DNA of 24,914 nucleotides from JAJYIV01 sp964616135 (lineage in GTDB: Bacteria; Patescibacteriota; Patescibacteriia; UBA9934; GWF2-40-263): positions 1-24,914 of the forward strand of contig CAZTTQ010000013.1 of assembly GCA_964616135.1 (NCBI GenBank). Reading direction: 5' to 3'. The notes below the pieces were generated by a model, which saw only the letters and a list, made by a program, of their open reading frames with translations, was not told where the DNA came from and ran no database searches. Positions within the stretch are counted from its first letter, which is position 1. Each line of letters opens with the position of its first letter. A program made the position numbers and the translations under genes. This document shows, piece after piece, positions 6,916 to 13,619 of this stretch.

Positions 6916-8187
6916 TTAGTCGTGGCGGAAAAATGTCCGGGTGCCGCGCAGCCAGAAACGTGCCGCGTATGAGAATGGCAATATCGACAAGAAATACATC
7001 AGATCCGCCGCCTTGCGGCAAGCGTACCCCAAAAATCCGGTGATGCGCATGAATCCGAGGTCGGCGACTGCCCACGCGCCTCCCACAGGGACGACGGCAT
7101 TCCACTTGGCCGGCGGCACGTACAGCACCGTCGGCTTGCGCTCCAACGTACGGGTCATGTTTTCCGCAAGCGTCGCCGCTTCCTTTGCCGCGGCTTGTGC
7201 CAACGCAGGCACGCGGACCTTGGTGGTCGGATGCGTCAAAAACGCGGCGTCACCGAGCGCCCAGGCGTGGGGCAGGTCCTTTACCGCGAACGTGGCATCC
7301 GCCAGGACGAACCCTTTTTCGTCCACGGGGAATCCCCATTCTTTCACAAACGCACGCGGTTTCATCCCGCCCGCCCAAATGGTCACAGACGAGATGACGT
7401 GCCCTTCTTCCGTCACGACGCCATCCGCGCGGATCTCCTTCACTCGCTGGGCGGTTTTGACCGTCACGCCCAAATGTTCCAAGCGGCGCAGACACAAGGC
7501 GCGCATCTGCGGACCGAACATGCCGAGGATTTCCTTCCCCGCCTCTACCAGGGTTACGCGAAAGCGGTTGGCGGGGATTTTTCCCTCGCTCACCATGTTG
7601 CGCAGGTAATGGGTCAATTCGCCCGCGGCTTCCACCCCGTTCGGCCCACCGCCGACAATGACGACGTCCAAAGACGGGAGTCGGCCGTCACGAAGCGCCT
7701 TGAACGAGGCGGATAAGCGATTGCGGATGCGGAGGGCATCCGACAATGTCTTCATCGACCATGCGTGTTCATGGACGCCAGGTACGTTGAACCCGTTGGT
7801 CTCCCCGCCCACGGCCAACACCACGTCGTCAAACGGAAGGTCCGGCTTCCCTTCCAACTTCACCGCGCGCGTTTCCCAGTCCACGCCTAAAATGCGCGCC
7901 TGGATGAATTTCAACCGCCCGTCCTTGCGATGCAAGAAGGGGTTGTCCGCATAAGCCATAGCCGCGCCGTCGCGCATCTGGCGGATCGCCTCCTGTTCGC
8001 CCGACTCCAAACACCCCATCGCCACCTCATAGAGGAGCGGGGTGTACGTATGTTCGTCGTTGGCGTCCACCAACGTCACTTCTGCCGCCCCCAGGCGGGC
8101 GCGGCGCTTCAACAGTTCCAAACCCGTGCGCAAACCGGCAAAACCGGCGCCCAGGATGACGATGCGATGCGGCGGAGGAAGGGGCAT
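6916..8187 (-). CDS. Type II NADH dehydrogenase-like FAD-dependent pyridine nucleotide oxidoreductase
   Basis: A 423-aa flavoprotein with two dinucleotide-binding folds: the N-terminal FAD site VILGAGFAGL (10-19), followed by the NDH-2-like HTYTPLLYEVA (46-56), and the NADH site VIVGGGPNGVEAAGEL (176-191). The FAD-contacting LGDAA is at 311-315. A hydrophobic/amphipathic C-terminus (about 378-420) could attach it to the inner membrane face. The family passes electrons from NADH to quinone without pumping protons. The quinone-site motif AQxAxQ appears here as AQAAAK (330-335), with the second Gln replaced, so the acceptor is uncertain. The gene sits between gap (28 bp upstream) and pgk (1 bp downstream) with no internal terminator, suggesting NAD+ regeneration for gap. 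No Shine-Dalgarno is seen. Confidence 0.85.
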   Translation of the reverse strand: MPLPPPHRIVILGAGFAGLRTGLELLKRRARLGAAEVTLVDANDEHTYTPLLYEVAMGCLESGEQEAIRQMRDGAAMAYADNPFLHRKDGRLKFIQARILGVDWETRAVKLEGKPDLPFDDVVLAVGGETNGFNVPGVHEHAWSMKTLSDALRIRNRLSASFKALRDGRLPSLDVVIVGGGPNGVEAAGELTHYLRNMVSEGKIPANRFRVTLVEAGKEILGMFGPQMRALCLRRLEHLGVTVKTAQRVKEIRADGVVTEEGHVISSVTIWAGGMKPRAFVKEWGFPVDEKGFVLADATFAVKDLPHAWALGDAAFLTHPTTKVRVPALAQAAAKEAATLAENMTRTLERKPTVLYVPPAKWNAVVPVGGAWAVADLGFMRITGFLGYACRKAADLMYFLSILPFSYAARFWLRGTRTFFRHD

Positions 8188-8215
8188 AGGGACCGAAACC
8201 GGCCGAAAACGGGAA

Positions 8216-9223
8216 TTACAGCGAGCCGACGTGTTCCACCATGTCCATCAGGCGGACGGAATAGCCCCACTCGTTGTCGTACCACGCGAGGACTTTTACC
8301 AGATCCCCGTCCACGACGCGAGTCATCTCCAGGTCTACGACGGACGACAGCGACGTGCCGATGAAGTCGGAAGACACCAGCGGCACTTCAGATACACCGA
8401 GAATTCCCTTCCAACGGGCGCTCTTGGCGGCGCGCTTGAACACGGCGTTCACTTCTTCCGGCGTCGTTTTCTTTTTCAGGACGAAGGTGAAATCGGACAA
8501 GGAAACGTCCAATGTCGGCACGCGGATGGCCAGGCCGTCAAACTTGCCTTTCAATTCTGGCATCGCTTCCGCGACCGCCTTGGCGGCGCCCGTGGAAGTA
8601 GGAACGATGTTCACCAGGGCCGACCGCGCGCGGCGCAGGTCCGGGTGGAGCTTGGGCGGCAGGCTGTCCACGATATTCTGCTCCGCCGTGACGGAATGGA
8701 CCGTGGTCATCATCGCCTTGGCGATGCCGAAGGTCTCCTGCATGATCTGGGCGACCGGCGCGATGGAGTTGGTGGTGCACGACGCGTTGTTCACCACGTT
8801 CTGGGTTTTCTTTGCCTGGCGGTGGTTCACGCCCATGAGGAACGTCGGCACTTCTTTTGCCGGGGCCGAGATAACCACCTTGCGCGCGCCGGCTTCCAAG
8901 TGCTTGGAGGCGCCCGCCATGTCCGTAAAGCGGCCGGTGCTTTCAATGACCACGTCGATACCCAGTTCTTTCCACGGCAGTTTGGCCGGATCCATTTCCG
9001 CGACGACCTTGATCACCTTGCCGTCGATCACCAAATTCTGCCCGTCCGCGACGACGTCATGTCCCCAGGTGCGGAAGGTCGAGTCGTATTTGAGCAGGTG
9101 GGCCAAGATTTTGGGTTCCGTCAGGTCGTTCACCGCGACGAACTCCACGTCCGGGCGGTCAAAACCGGCCTTGAACACGGTGCGGCCGATGCGGCCGAAT
9201 CCATTGATGGCAACGCGCAGCAT
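8216..9223 (-). CDS. gap: Glyceraldehyde-3-phosphate dehydrogenase, type I
   Basis: The enzyme oxidises glyceraldehyde-3-phosphate with NAD+ and phosphate. The 335-aa protein starts MLRVAINGFGRIGR, the canonical Rossmann start. ND at 32-33 suggests NAD rather than NADP use. The active site is NNASCTTN with Cys149, and His176 sits in TTVHSVTAEQ. The C-terminal WYDNEWGYS is present. The start at 9223 is preferred over in-frame ATGs at 9250 and 9274 because the family normally begins at this point, and the upstream ATGs lie at the transcription start or inside the -10 element. It is the first gene of gap-ndh-pgk, possibly extending to eno. Confidence 0.97.
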   Translation of the reverse strand: MLRVAINGFGRIGRTVFKAGFDRPDVEFVAVNDLTEPKILAHLLKYDSTFRTWGHDVVADGQNLVIDGKVIKVVAEMDPAKLPWKELGIDVVIESTGRFTDMAGASKHLEAGARKVVISAPAKEVPTFLMGVNHRQAKKTQNVVNNASCTTNSIAPVAQIMQETFGIAKAMMTTVHSVTAEQNIVDSLPPKLHPDLRRARSALVNIVPTSTGAAKAVAEAMPELKGKFDGLAIRVPTLDVSLSDFTFVLKKKTTPEEVNAVFKRAAKSARWKGILGVSEVPLVSSDFIGTSLSSVVDLEMTRVVDGDLVKVLAWYDNEWGYSVRLMDMVEHVGSL

Positions 9224-9264
9224 AAGGCTTGGGGTGTGGATGAATTCCATCGTCAATCCCGGCG

Positions 9265-9273
9265 ATTGTAGCA
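9265..9273 (-). promoter_or_regulatory. Extended -10 promoter of the gap operon
   Basis: TGCTACAAT (9273-9265, minus strand) matches the extended -10 consensus with no good -35. Predicted RNA start is near 9258, giving a 5' UTR of about 35 nt to the ATG at 9223. Confidence 0.6.
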
Positions 9274-9280
9274 TTAAGCA

Positions 9281-9302
9281 AAAACCGGGGGAACCCGGTT
9301 TT
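9281..9302 (-). terminator. Intrinsic terminator of rpsB-tsf
   Basis: A perfect 9-bp stem (AAAACCGGG with CCCGGTTTT) and a TTCC loop on the minus strand, with a T-run, 5 nt past the tsf stop codon. Confidence 0.85.
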
Positions 9303-9307
9303 GTGCC

Positions 9308-9892
9308 TTAGCCGATCATGAACCGCGCGAAGCGGCCGATCTGCATGTTTTCGCCGATGGTGGCGATTTTTTCCTTGAGCAGCTGTTCCACCGTCTTCTC
9401 GTCGTCCTTCACGAAGGGTTGCTCCATGAGGCAGACTTCGGAGAAGTACTTGTTCAGCTTGCCGTCGACGATCTTTTCGACGATGTCGGCCGGCTTGCCC
9501 TGGACTTCTTCCTTGAACATGGCGCGCTGCTTTTCCACGACTTCCGGCGGAACCTGGTCCCGGCGGACGTAGAGCGGGTCGGCGGCGGCGACGTGCATGG
9601 CGACGTCCTTCAGCAGTTCCGTGAACCCCTCGTTCTTGGCGACGAAGTCGGTTTCGCAGAAGATTTCCACCAGCGCGCCGATCTTGCCACTGGAATGGAT
9701 GTAGGAGTACACGCGACCTTCCTTAGTCACGCGGTCGCCTTTCTTTTCGGCCTTGGCCTGGCCGTTCTTTTTCAAGAACTCGACGGCGGCGTTCATGTCG
9801 CCGTTCGTGGCCTCCAAGGCCTTCTTCGCGTCCATCATCCCGGCGCCGGTCATTTCACGGAGCTGGGCGACGGACTGGGCAGTGATTGCCAT
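9308..9892 (-). CDS. tsf: Elongation factor Ts (short form)
   Basis: EF-Ts is the nucleotide-exchange factor that recycles EF-Tu-GDP. The 194-aa protein has the UBA-like N-terminus with LREMTGAGMMDAKKAL (about 11-26) and the EF-Tu-contacting CETDFVAKN (about 79-87). It is clearly shorter than the roughly 280-aa enterobacterial form, as in Thermus-type and many compact-genome EF-Ts proteins, lacking much of the second core subdomain and coiled coil. An AGGAGG (9908-9903) lies 10 nt before the ATG. It is second in the classic rpsB-tsf operon, 24 bp after rpsB. Confidence 0.97.
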   Translation of the reverse strand: MAITAQSVAQLREMTGAGMMDAKKALEATNGDMNAAVEFLKKNGQAKAEKKGDRVTKEGRVYSYIHSSGKIGALVEIFCETDFVAKNEGFTELLKDVAMHVAAADPLYVRRDQVPPEVVEKQRAMFKEEVQGKPADIVEKIVDGKLNKYFSEVCLMEQPFVKDDEKTVEQLLKEKIATIGENMQIGRFARFMIG

Positions 9893-9902
9893 AGGGGATT
9901 CT

Positions 9903-9908
9903 CCTCCT
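9903..9908 (-). promoter_or_regulatory. Shine-Dalgarno of tsf
   Basis: AGGAGG on the minus strand, in the rpsB-tsf spacer, 10 nt before the ATG. It is notable because most genes in the window lack such a site. Confidence 0.8.
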
Positions 9909-9916
9909 CAAGTGAA

Positions 9917-10681
9917 TTACGCCTTGGCGGCGGCGACGGGGGCCGGGGCGGAAACGGGCTTGGCCATGGCGGCCTTGCGTTCCAATGCGGCGGCGGCCGC
10001 CAGCACGTTGCCTTCCTTGATCGCTTCCGCGGCCAGGTTGGCGAACAGGCTGATGGACTTCACGGAGTCGTCGTTGCCCGGGACGACGAAGTCGACCGGG
10101 GCCGGGTTCACGTTGCTGTCGCAGAGGGCGACAACCTTCACGCCGACGGACTTCGCCTCTTCGATGGCTGTCTTTTCATGGCGCACATCGAAGGCGAGGA
10201 TGGCCTCCGGCACGGCTTCCAGGTTGGCGATACCGCCGAGCTTCTCCGTCATTTCGACGATCTTGCGGCCGATGACCACCTGTTCCTTCTTGGTGTACTT
10301 GCGCAGTTCGCCCTTGGCTTGCTGGTCCTTGAGGGACTGCAGTTCCTTGATGGAGCGGCGGATCTGCGGGTAGTTGGTCAACGTGCCGCCGAGCCAGCGG
10401 CCCGTGACGTACGGCATGTTGCAGGATTCGGCGGCCAACTTCACCGGGTCCTGGGCCTGGGCCTTGGTCCCGACGAACAGCACCTTGCCGCCGCGGGCGG
10501 CGATGCCCTTCATGTATTCGAGGGCGGCCGGCAGGGTCTGCAACGTCTTTTCCAAGTCGATGACATGGATGTCATTGCGGACACCGTGGAGGTACGGGGC
10601 CATTTTGGGGTGCCAGTGGGAAGCCACGTGGCCGAAATGCGCGCCGGCGGCGAGCATGTCCTTGATGGACGGCTTGGTCAT
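9917..10681 (-). CDS. rpsB: 30S ribosomal protein S2
   Basis: S2 is a primary component of the 30S head/body junction and helps recruit S1. The 254-aa protein begins MTKPSIKDMLAAGAHFGH, the standard S2 start. It continues with VASHWHPKMAPYLHG, IHVIDLEKT, the VLFVGTKAQAQ segment, RWLGGTLTN and the VNPAPVDFVVPGNDD region. The start at 10681 is chosen over the in-frame ATG at 10744, because it matches the family start and AGGAG lies upstream (10697-10693). The tail after residue about 230 is Ala-rich. The first gene of rpsB-tsf, it has a leader of about 125 nt with strong structure (see the separate entry). Confidence 0.98.
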   Translation of the reverse strand: MTKPSIKDMLAAGAHFGHVASHWHPKMAPYLHGVRNDIHVIDLEKTLQTLPAALEYMKGIAARGGKVLFVGTKAQAQDPVKLAAESCNMPYVTGRWLGGTLTNYPQIRRSIKELQSLKDQQAKGELRKYTKKEQVVIGRKIVEMTEKLGGIANLEAVPEAILAFDVRHEKTAIEEAKSVGVKVVALCDSNVNPAPVDFVVPGNDDSVKSISLFANLAAEAIKEGNVLAAAAALERKAAMAKPVSAPAPVAAAKA

Positions 10682-10692
10682 AGAAGTGTTTT

Positions 10693-10806
10693 CTCCTTTT
10701 AGCTGCGGCAGCGCAAGGGACCGGCCCGGGGATGTCCTTGCCAATGGGCCGGACGGCGGGAGGAGCGGTATCGCGTTTCTCTGCCTGAGTAGGATTAGGA
10801 ACTACG
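10693..10806 (-). promoter_or_regulatory. Structured 5' leader of rpsB-tsf, candidate S2 autoregulatory element
   Basis: The transcript from about 10806 to the ATG carries interlocking helices. Stem 1 pairs CCGGCCC (10752-10746) with GGGCCGG (10727-10721). Stem 2 pairs GCAAGG (10741-10736) with CCTTGC (10718-10713). The 5' arm of stem 2 lies in the loop of stem 1 and its 3' arm lies beyond it, which is H-type pseudoknot geometry with loops of 4, 8 and 2 nt. A small TGCG/CGCA hairpin and then the AAAAGGAG ribosome-binding site follow directly. Leaders of rpsB are known S2-repression targets in other bacteria; that this one works so is an inference. Confidence 0.55.
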
Positions 10807-10812
10807 CGCGGA

Positions 10813-10841
10813 AGTATAGGGAAAACGCGGGTTTTGGTCAA
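10813..10841 (-). promoter_or_regulatory. Promoter of rpsB-tsf
   Basis: TTGACC (10841-10836) and TATACT (10818-10813) on the minus strand are exactly 17 bp apart, predicting a start near 10806. Confidence 0.85.
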
Positions 10842-10857
10842 GAACAGCCCAATCGGA

Positions 10858-10886
10858 TTGACAAAACCTGTTTTTTCTCCTCTAAA
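10858..10886 (+). promoter_or_regulatory. Divergent promoter of the secreted 276-aa protein
   Basis: A perfect TTGACA (10858-10863), a 17-bp spacer and TCTAAA (10881-10886). It is back-to-back with the rpsB promoter, the two -35 boxes being 16 bp apart. The predicted 5' UTR is about 15 nt. Confidence 0.65.
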
Positions 10887-10907
10887 TAGCCATCTTCCGG
10901 CCCCCAT

Positions 10908-11738
10908 ATGGGTCTTCCCGGAAGAGAAAGGCACATCCCCCTGCGTCACGCGATCCTCGTCATCCTGGCTGTTCTTTTCCCCCTCGTTTCCTCCGCCGCC
11001 CCGAAGGGCGCGGCCGCCGACGCCGTCCGGGAGACGTACCCGTCGCCCCCGGACTGCCACGACGTCCCGCCCACGACGGACACGAAGCCGGAGATCGCCG
11101 AGCCGATGCTCGACGCCCGCGCGGTCCTGCACGCCTCCGTGGCACTCATAGCTTCCCCATCGCCGGAGCAGCGCCTGACGGGCTACAAGCTCCTCACGGG
11201 CCTGTTCTGGGAAAACTGGGGGCTCACCGACCGCTGGCTCGACCGGTACCTGCCGGAGGTCCAGTGCGGTGAGCTCTGGAGCCACGCCCGCCGCCACCTG
11301 GTCGAAGACGCGCTCCTCGCCCCGGAACCGCTCGTGCGCAAGAACCGCGCCGCGGCACGGAAGTCGATGGTCCTCCTCGGCGTCCCGGAAGCGAAGGACG
11401 CCGCGCTCGCCGCGCTCAAGGAAGCGAAGACGTCCGACGAGCGCGTCGCGCTCGTCTACCTCCGCCTCCTCTCCCTCGTCGGCCAACGGCCGTGGAAGGA
11501 GCCCTCCACGAAGCTCGACCGTGCCGGACTCGTGGACGTGGACTTCGTGGATCAGACGTCGATCGCGACGCTCTCCCAAACGATCCCCTCTGACGATCCG
11601 GCGCACCGCGCCATCGCCTACTACCGCCGTCTCCTCGACACGTACGGACTCCTCTACGTCGAGGGGGACAGCAAAGTCGTCGAAGCGCGCGACGCACGGG
11701 AAGGATCCTTCTTCCGCCGGCCGCTCGGCGGCTTCTGA
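10908..11738 (+). CDS. Secreted protein of unknown function
   Basis: A 276-aa protein with a basic N-region, a hydrophobic core (ILVILAVLFPLV, about 16-27) and a small-residue cleavage zone (SSAAPKGAAADA). A Sec signal peptide cut by signal peptidase I is likely; no lipobox Cys is seen. The mature part looks helical and charged, with short repeating helix-like blocks (for example around PEAKDAALAALKEAKTSDE), which might be HEAT-like, but I recognise no domain. Leu codons are nearly all CTC after the signal peptide, unlike the mixed TTG/CTG use in neighbouring housekeeping genes (an impression, not counted). It is a single-gene unit, divergent from rpsB and ending in a strong terminator. There is no Shine-Dalgarno before the ATG. 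Confidence 0.75.
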   Translation: MGLPGRERHIPLRHAILVILAVLFPLVSSAAPKGAAADAVRETYPSPPDCHDVPPTTDTKPEIAEPMLDARAVLHASVALIASPSPEQRLTGYKLLTGLFWENWGLTDRWLDRYLPEVQCGELWSHARRHLVEDALLAPEPLVRKNRAAARKSMVLLGVPEAKDAALAALKEAKTSDERVALVYLRLLSLVGQRPWKEPSTKLDRAGLVDVDFVDQTSIATLSQTIPSDDPAHRAIAYYRRLLDTYGLLYVEGDSKVVEARDAREGSFFRRPLGGF

Positions 11739-11744
11739 CACAAA

Positions 11745-11785
11745 CCCCCGCTATTCCCTTCTCTTGGGAACGGCGGGGGATTTTT
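11745..11785. terminator. Shared terminator between convergent genes
   Basis: A CCCCCGC/GCGGGGG 7-bp stem (11745-11751 with 11773-11779), a 2x2 internal loop and a TTCCC/GGGAA 5-bp inner stem, followed on the plus strand by TTTTT. The minus-strand T-run is shorter (TTTG), so it should stop the plus-strand gene strongly and the opposing gene more weakly. Confidence 0.8.
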
Positions 11786-11786
11786 C

Positions 11787-13562
11787 TTATTCTTCGGATG
11801 GCTCTTCTGATTCCTGCACCGGCGCGTCTTCCTCTTCTTCTTGTTGCGCAGCCTCTTCTTCTGACTCCGGACCATCCCCGCGCAGGTCCGGGTCAACGGC
11901 GTCCTCTTCTTCCGATGTCTGGTCCGACGTATCCCCCTCTTCCTCCGGATGCGAGAGATCTTCTTCCTCGAACTCCTGGTAGTCCGACGACTGGATCCCT
12001 CCTACCTCGCTTCCGACGCGATATCCCTCTTCGCGCAGATCCTCATAGAGTCCGCCGATTTTTTGGGCGGCACCGGCGCAGATGGGCGGCACTTCCCCGC
12101 CCAATTCGACGATGGCCGCGCAAGTCACGTCGGCAAATTCGATCAGGAGGTCTTTTTGGGCGTACATTTCTTCCGTCCACGCCTCAATTCCCGCCTGGTC
12201 GAACGTGTCGGGTCCGATCCCCAGTCCTTCCATCAAGGCCAACCCGATGACGGACGAATCGAATCCGGGGATCAGGTCCTCATTCGAACCCGCTTCTCCC
12301 AAGTCGGACACGACGCGCGCCTCTCCGTCAGGCGCCGTTTCGATCTTGCGCACCAGACGCTGTTCCAGCCCCTCGTTTTCGACGCCGACCGATTGCATAC
12401 GCTGCAGGGCGACGGCCGCGTCCGTCTTGGTCGCGCGGCTGCTCTGCGAAACGTTTTTCGCGTCCGTTTCCACCATCTGTTCCACGCGTTTTTGCAAGCG
12501 CTCGTCCAAATCCGTCTCCTCGTCGGCACCGATAATCTGCAACCGCTGCATCGCGTTTAGCAATTCGGCGATGGACGCGTTCGGGTCAGCGAGCGCGGTG
12601 CGGGCTTGGTCCGCCACGACGGTCTTTGCCGCTTCCAAGCATCCCTGCCCCTGTTCCTCCAAGCCAAGCATCTGGGCGGTCTGCGCGGCCGCGAGATATT
12701 CCGGCAAGGACAGGTTCCGGTCCTTGCAACGCGTCTCGTAAAACCCACTGAACACTTCCGCCCGCGCGGAGGCGACGAACGAGGCGGAGGCGAGGGACCG
12801 GTCAAGCACGCGCGCCGCAAACTGCTCCACGGCCGTCGGGCTCTTGGCGTTTTTGGCACTGGACGCGGCGGCGCGGACCACGTCCCGCTTACCGTACGGC
12901 AGGCGGCCCGCCTCTGCGAGCGCCGCCGCTCCTTCCAAGACGGACTGGCGCGAGGGCGAGGCTAATGCCGCCCGCGCAAACGCCAGGCGGTCCGGCGCGT
13001 CCACGACCACGGCGTAGGTCCCGCCCCCGCGGATAAGCGCCGGCAGGGATCCTTCCGTTTCCGCCGAACGCGGAACCAGCACAGGGACCGCAGCGCCAGT
13101 AGCGGACACCGCCAACACCTGGCTCTTGCCCGTCGCGCGAACCGTCCCCGTCCCCGCCCGTTTTGGCGCGTCCGCGTTGCGGACGGAAGCGTCCCCGTAG
13201 ACGAACGTGACCAACACCGGTTGGCGGAACGCCACCGACGCCGGGGAGATGCTCACGCCTGCGGCCACGCCAAATTCAGGGACAAGCGGCGCGACGGTCA
13301 GCGAAGCGTCCTTCTCCAAGGCGCCTGGGGGGATTTCCAGGACCGTGCGGACGCCGCGGAGGTCTTCTACCTGGAACACGCCGCCCGTTTCCGCATTCAC
13401 TTCAAACACGCGGCCGTGCGGCCCGTCCATGCGAGTGACAAGCGCGGGCACGACGGATTCCCAAGGAAACGTCCCTTCCCACATCCGGAACGCCCCAAGT
13501 CCGGCTCCACAGGCGGCAACGACGGCGGCTACCACAAGCACGATGCGCGCAGAAGTCTTCAT
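11787..13562 (-). CDS. Membrane-anchored or lipoprotein surface protein with acidic C-terminal tail, unknown function
   Basis: A 591-aa protein. The N-terminus MKTSAR plus a hydrophobic stretch ending V-A-A-C (Cys18) can be read as a lipobox or as an uncleaved anchor. Residues about 60-170 form a beta-rich region with TVLEIPPGALEKDASLTV, resembling the IPxGAL pattern of ZU5-type domains. A long Ala-rich helical region with several Cys follows. The last 50-60 residues are an intensely acidic, Glu/Asp/Ser-rich, probably disordered tail. The start at 13562 is chosen because the in-frame ATG at 13583 lies in the -10 element. It is divergent from the CAP protein with overlapping promoters, so the two may be co-regulated surface proteins. 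No function is assigned. Confidence 0.75.
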   Translation of the reverse strand: MKTSARIVLVVAAVVAACGAGLGAFRMWEGTFPWESVVPALVTRMDGPHGRVFEVNAETGGVFQVEDLRGVRTVLEIPPGALEKDASLTVAPLVPEFGVAAGVSISPASVAFRQPVLVTFVYGDASVRNADAPKRAGTGTVRATGKSQVLAVSATGAAVPVLVPRSAETEGSLPALIRGGGTYAVVVDAPDRLAFARAALASPSRQSVLEGAAALAEAGRLPYGKRDVVRAAASSAKNAKSPTAVEQFAARVLDRSLASASFVASARAEVFSGFYETRCKDRNLSLPEYLAAAQTAQMLGLEEQGQGCLEAAKTVVADQARTALADPNASIAELLNAMQRLQIIGADEETDLDERLQKRVEQMVETDAKNVSQSSRATKTDAAVALQRMQSVGVENEGLEQRLVRKIETAPDGEARVVSDLGEAGSNEDLIPGFDSSVIGLALMEGLGIGPDTFDQAGIEAWTEEMYAQKDLLIEFADVTCAAIVELGGEVPPICAGAAQKIGGLYEDLREEGYRVGSEVGGIQSSDYQEFEEEDLSHPEEEGDTSDQTSEEEDAVDPDLRGDGPESEEEAAQQEEEEDAPVQESEEPSEE

Positions 13563-13581
13563 AGAGATATATTTACCAGGC

Positions 13582-13587
13582 ATTGTA
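13582..13587 (-). promoter_or_regulatory. -10 element of the 591-aa membrane protein gene
   Basis: TACAAT on the minus strand (13587-13582), 19 nt before the ATG. An ATGACA lies upstream, but the spacing of 15 bp is short. It overlaps the opposing promoter's -35. Confidence 0.5.
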
Positions 13588-13611
13588 GCGCAAAACGAGC
13601 CGTGTCATGCT
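13583..13611 (+). promoter_or_regulatory. Candidate promoter of the CAP-domain protein
   Basis: TTGTAG (13583-13588), 17 bp, then CATGCT (13606-13611) preceded by TGT, an extended -10 form. It ends 8 nt before the ATG, predicting a leaderless mRNA. The match is weaker than at other promoters here. Confidence 0.4.
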
Positions 13612-13619
13612 GCCCGCAT

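Noticed and set aside
8042..9271. Long plus-strand frame opposite gap
   Set aside because: A shadow of gap; low-complexity His/Arg/Gly composition and no start signals.
9224..9274. Longer gap product starting at 9274 or 9250
   Set aside because: These ATGs fall in the -10 element or at the predicted RNA start; the family begins at MLRVAINGFG.
9419..10702. Plus-strand frame of 427 codons opposite tsf-rpsB
   Set aside because: A shadow of two ribosomal-operon genes; no recognisable protein.
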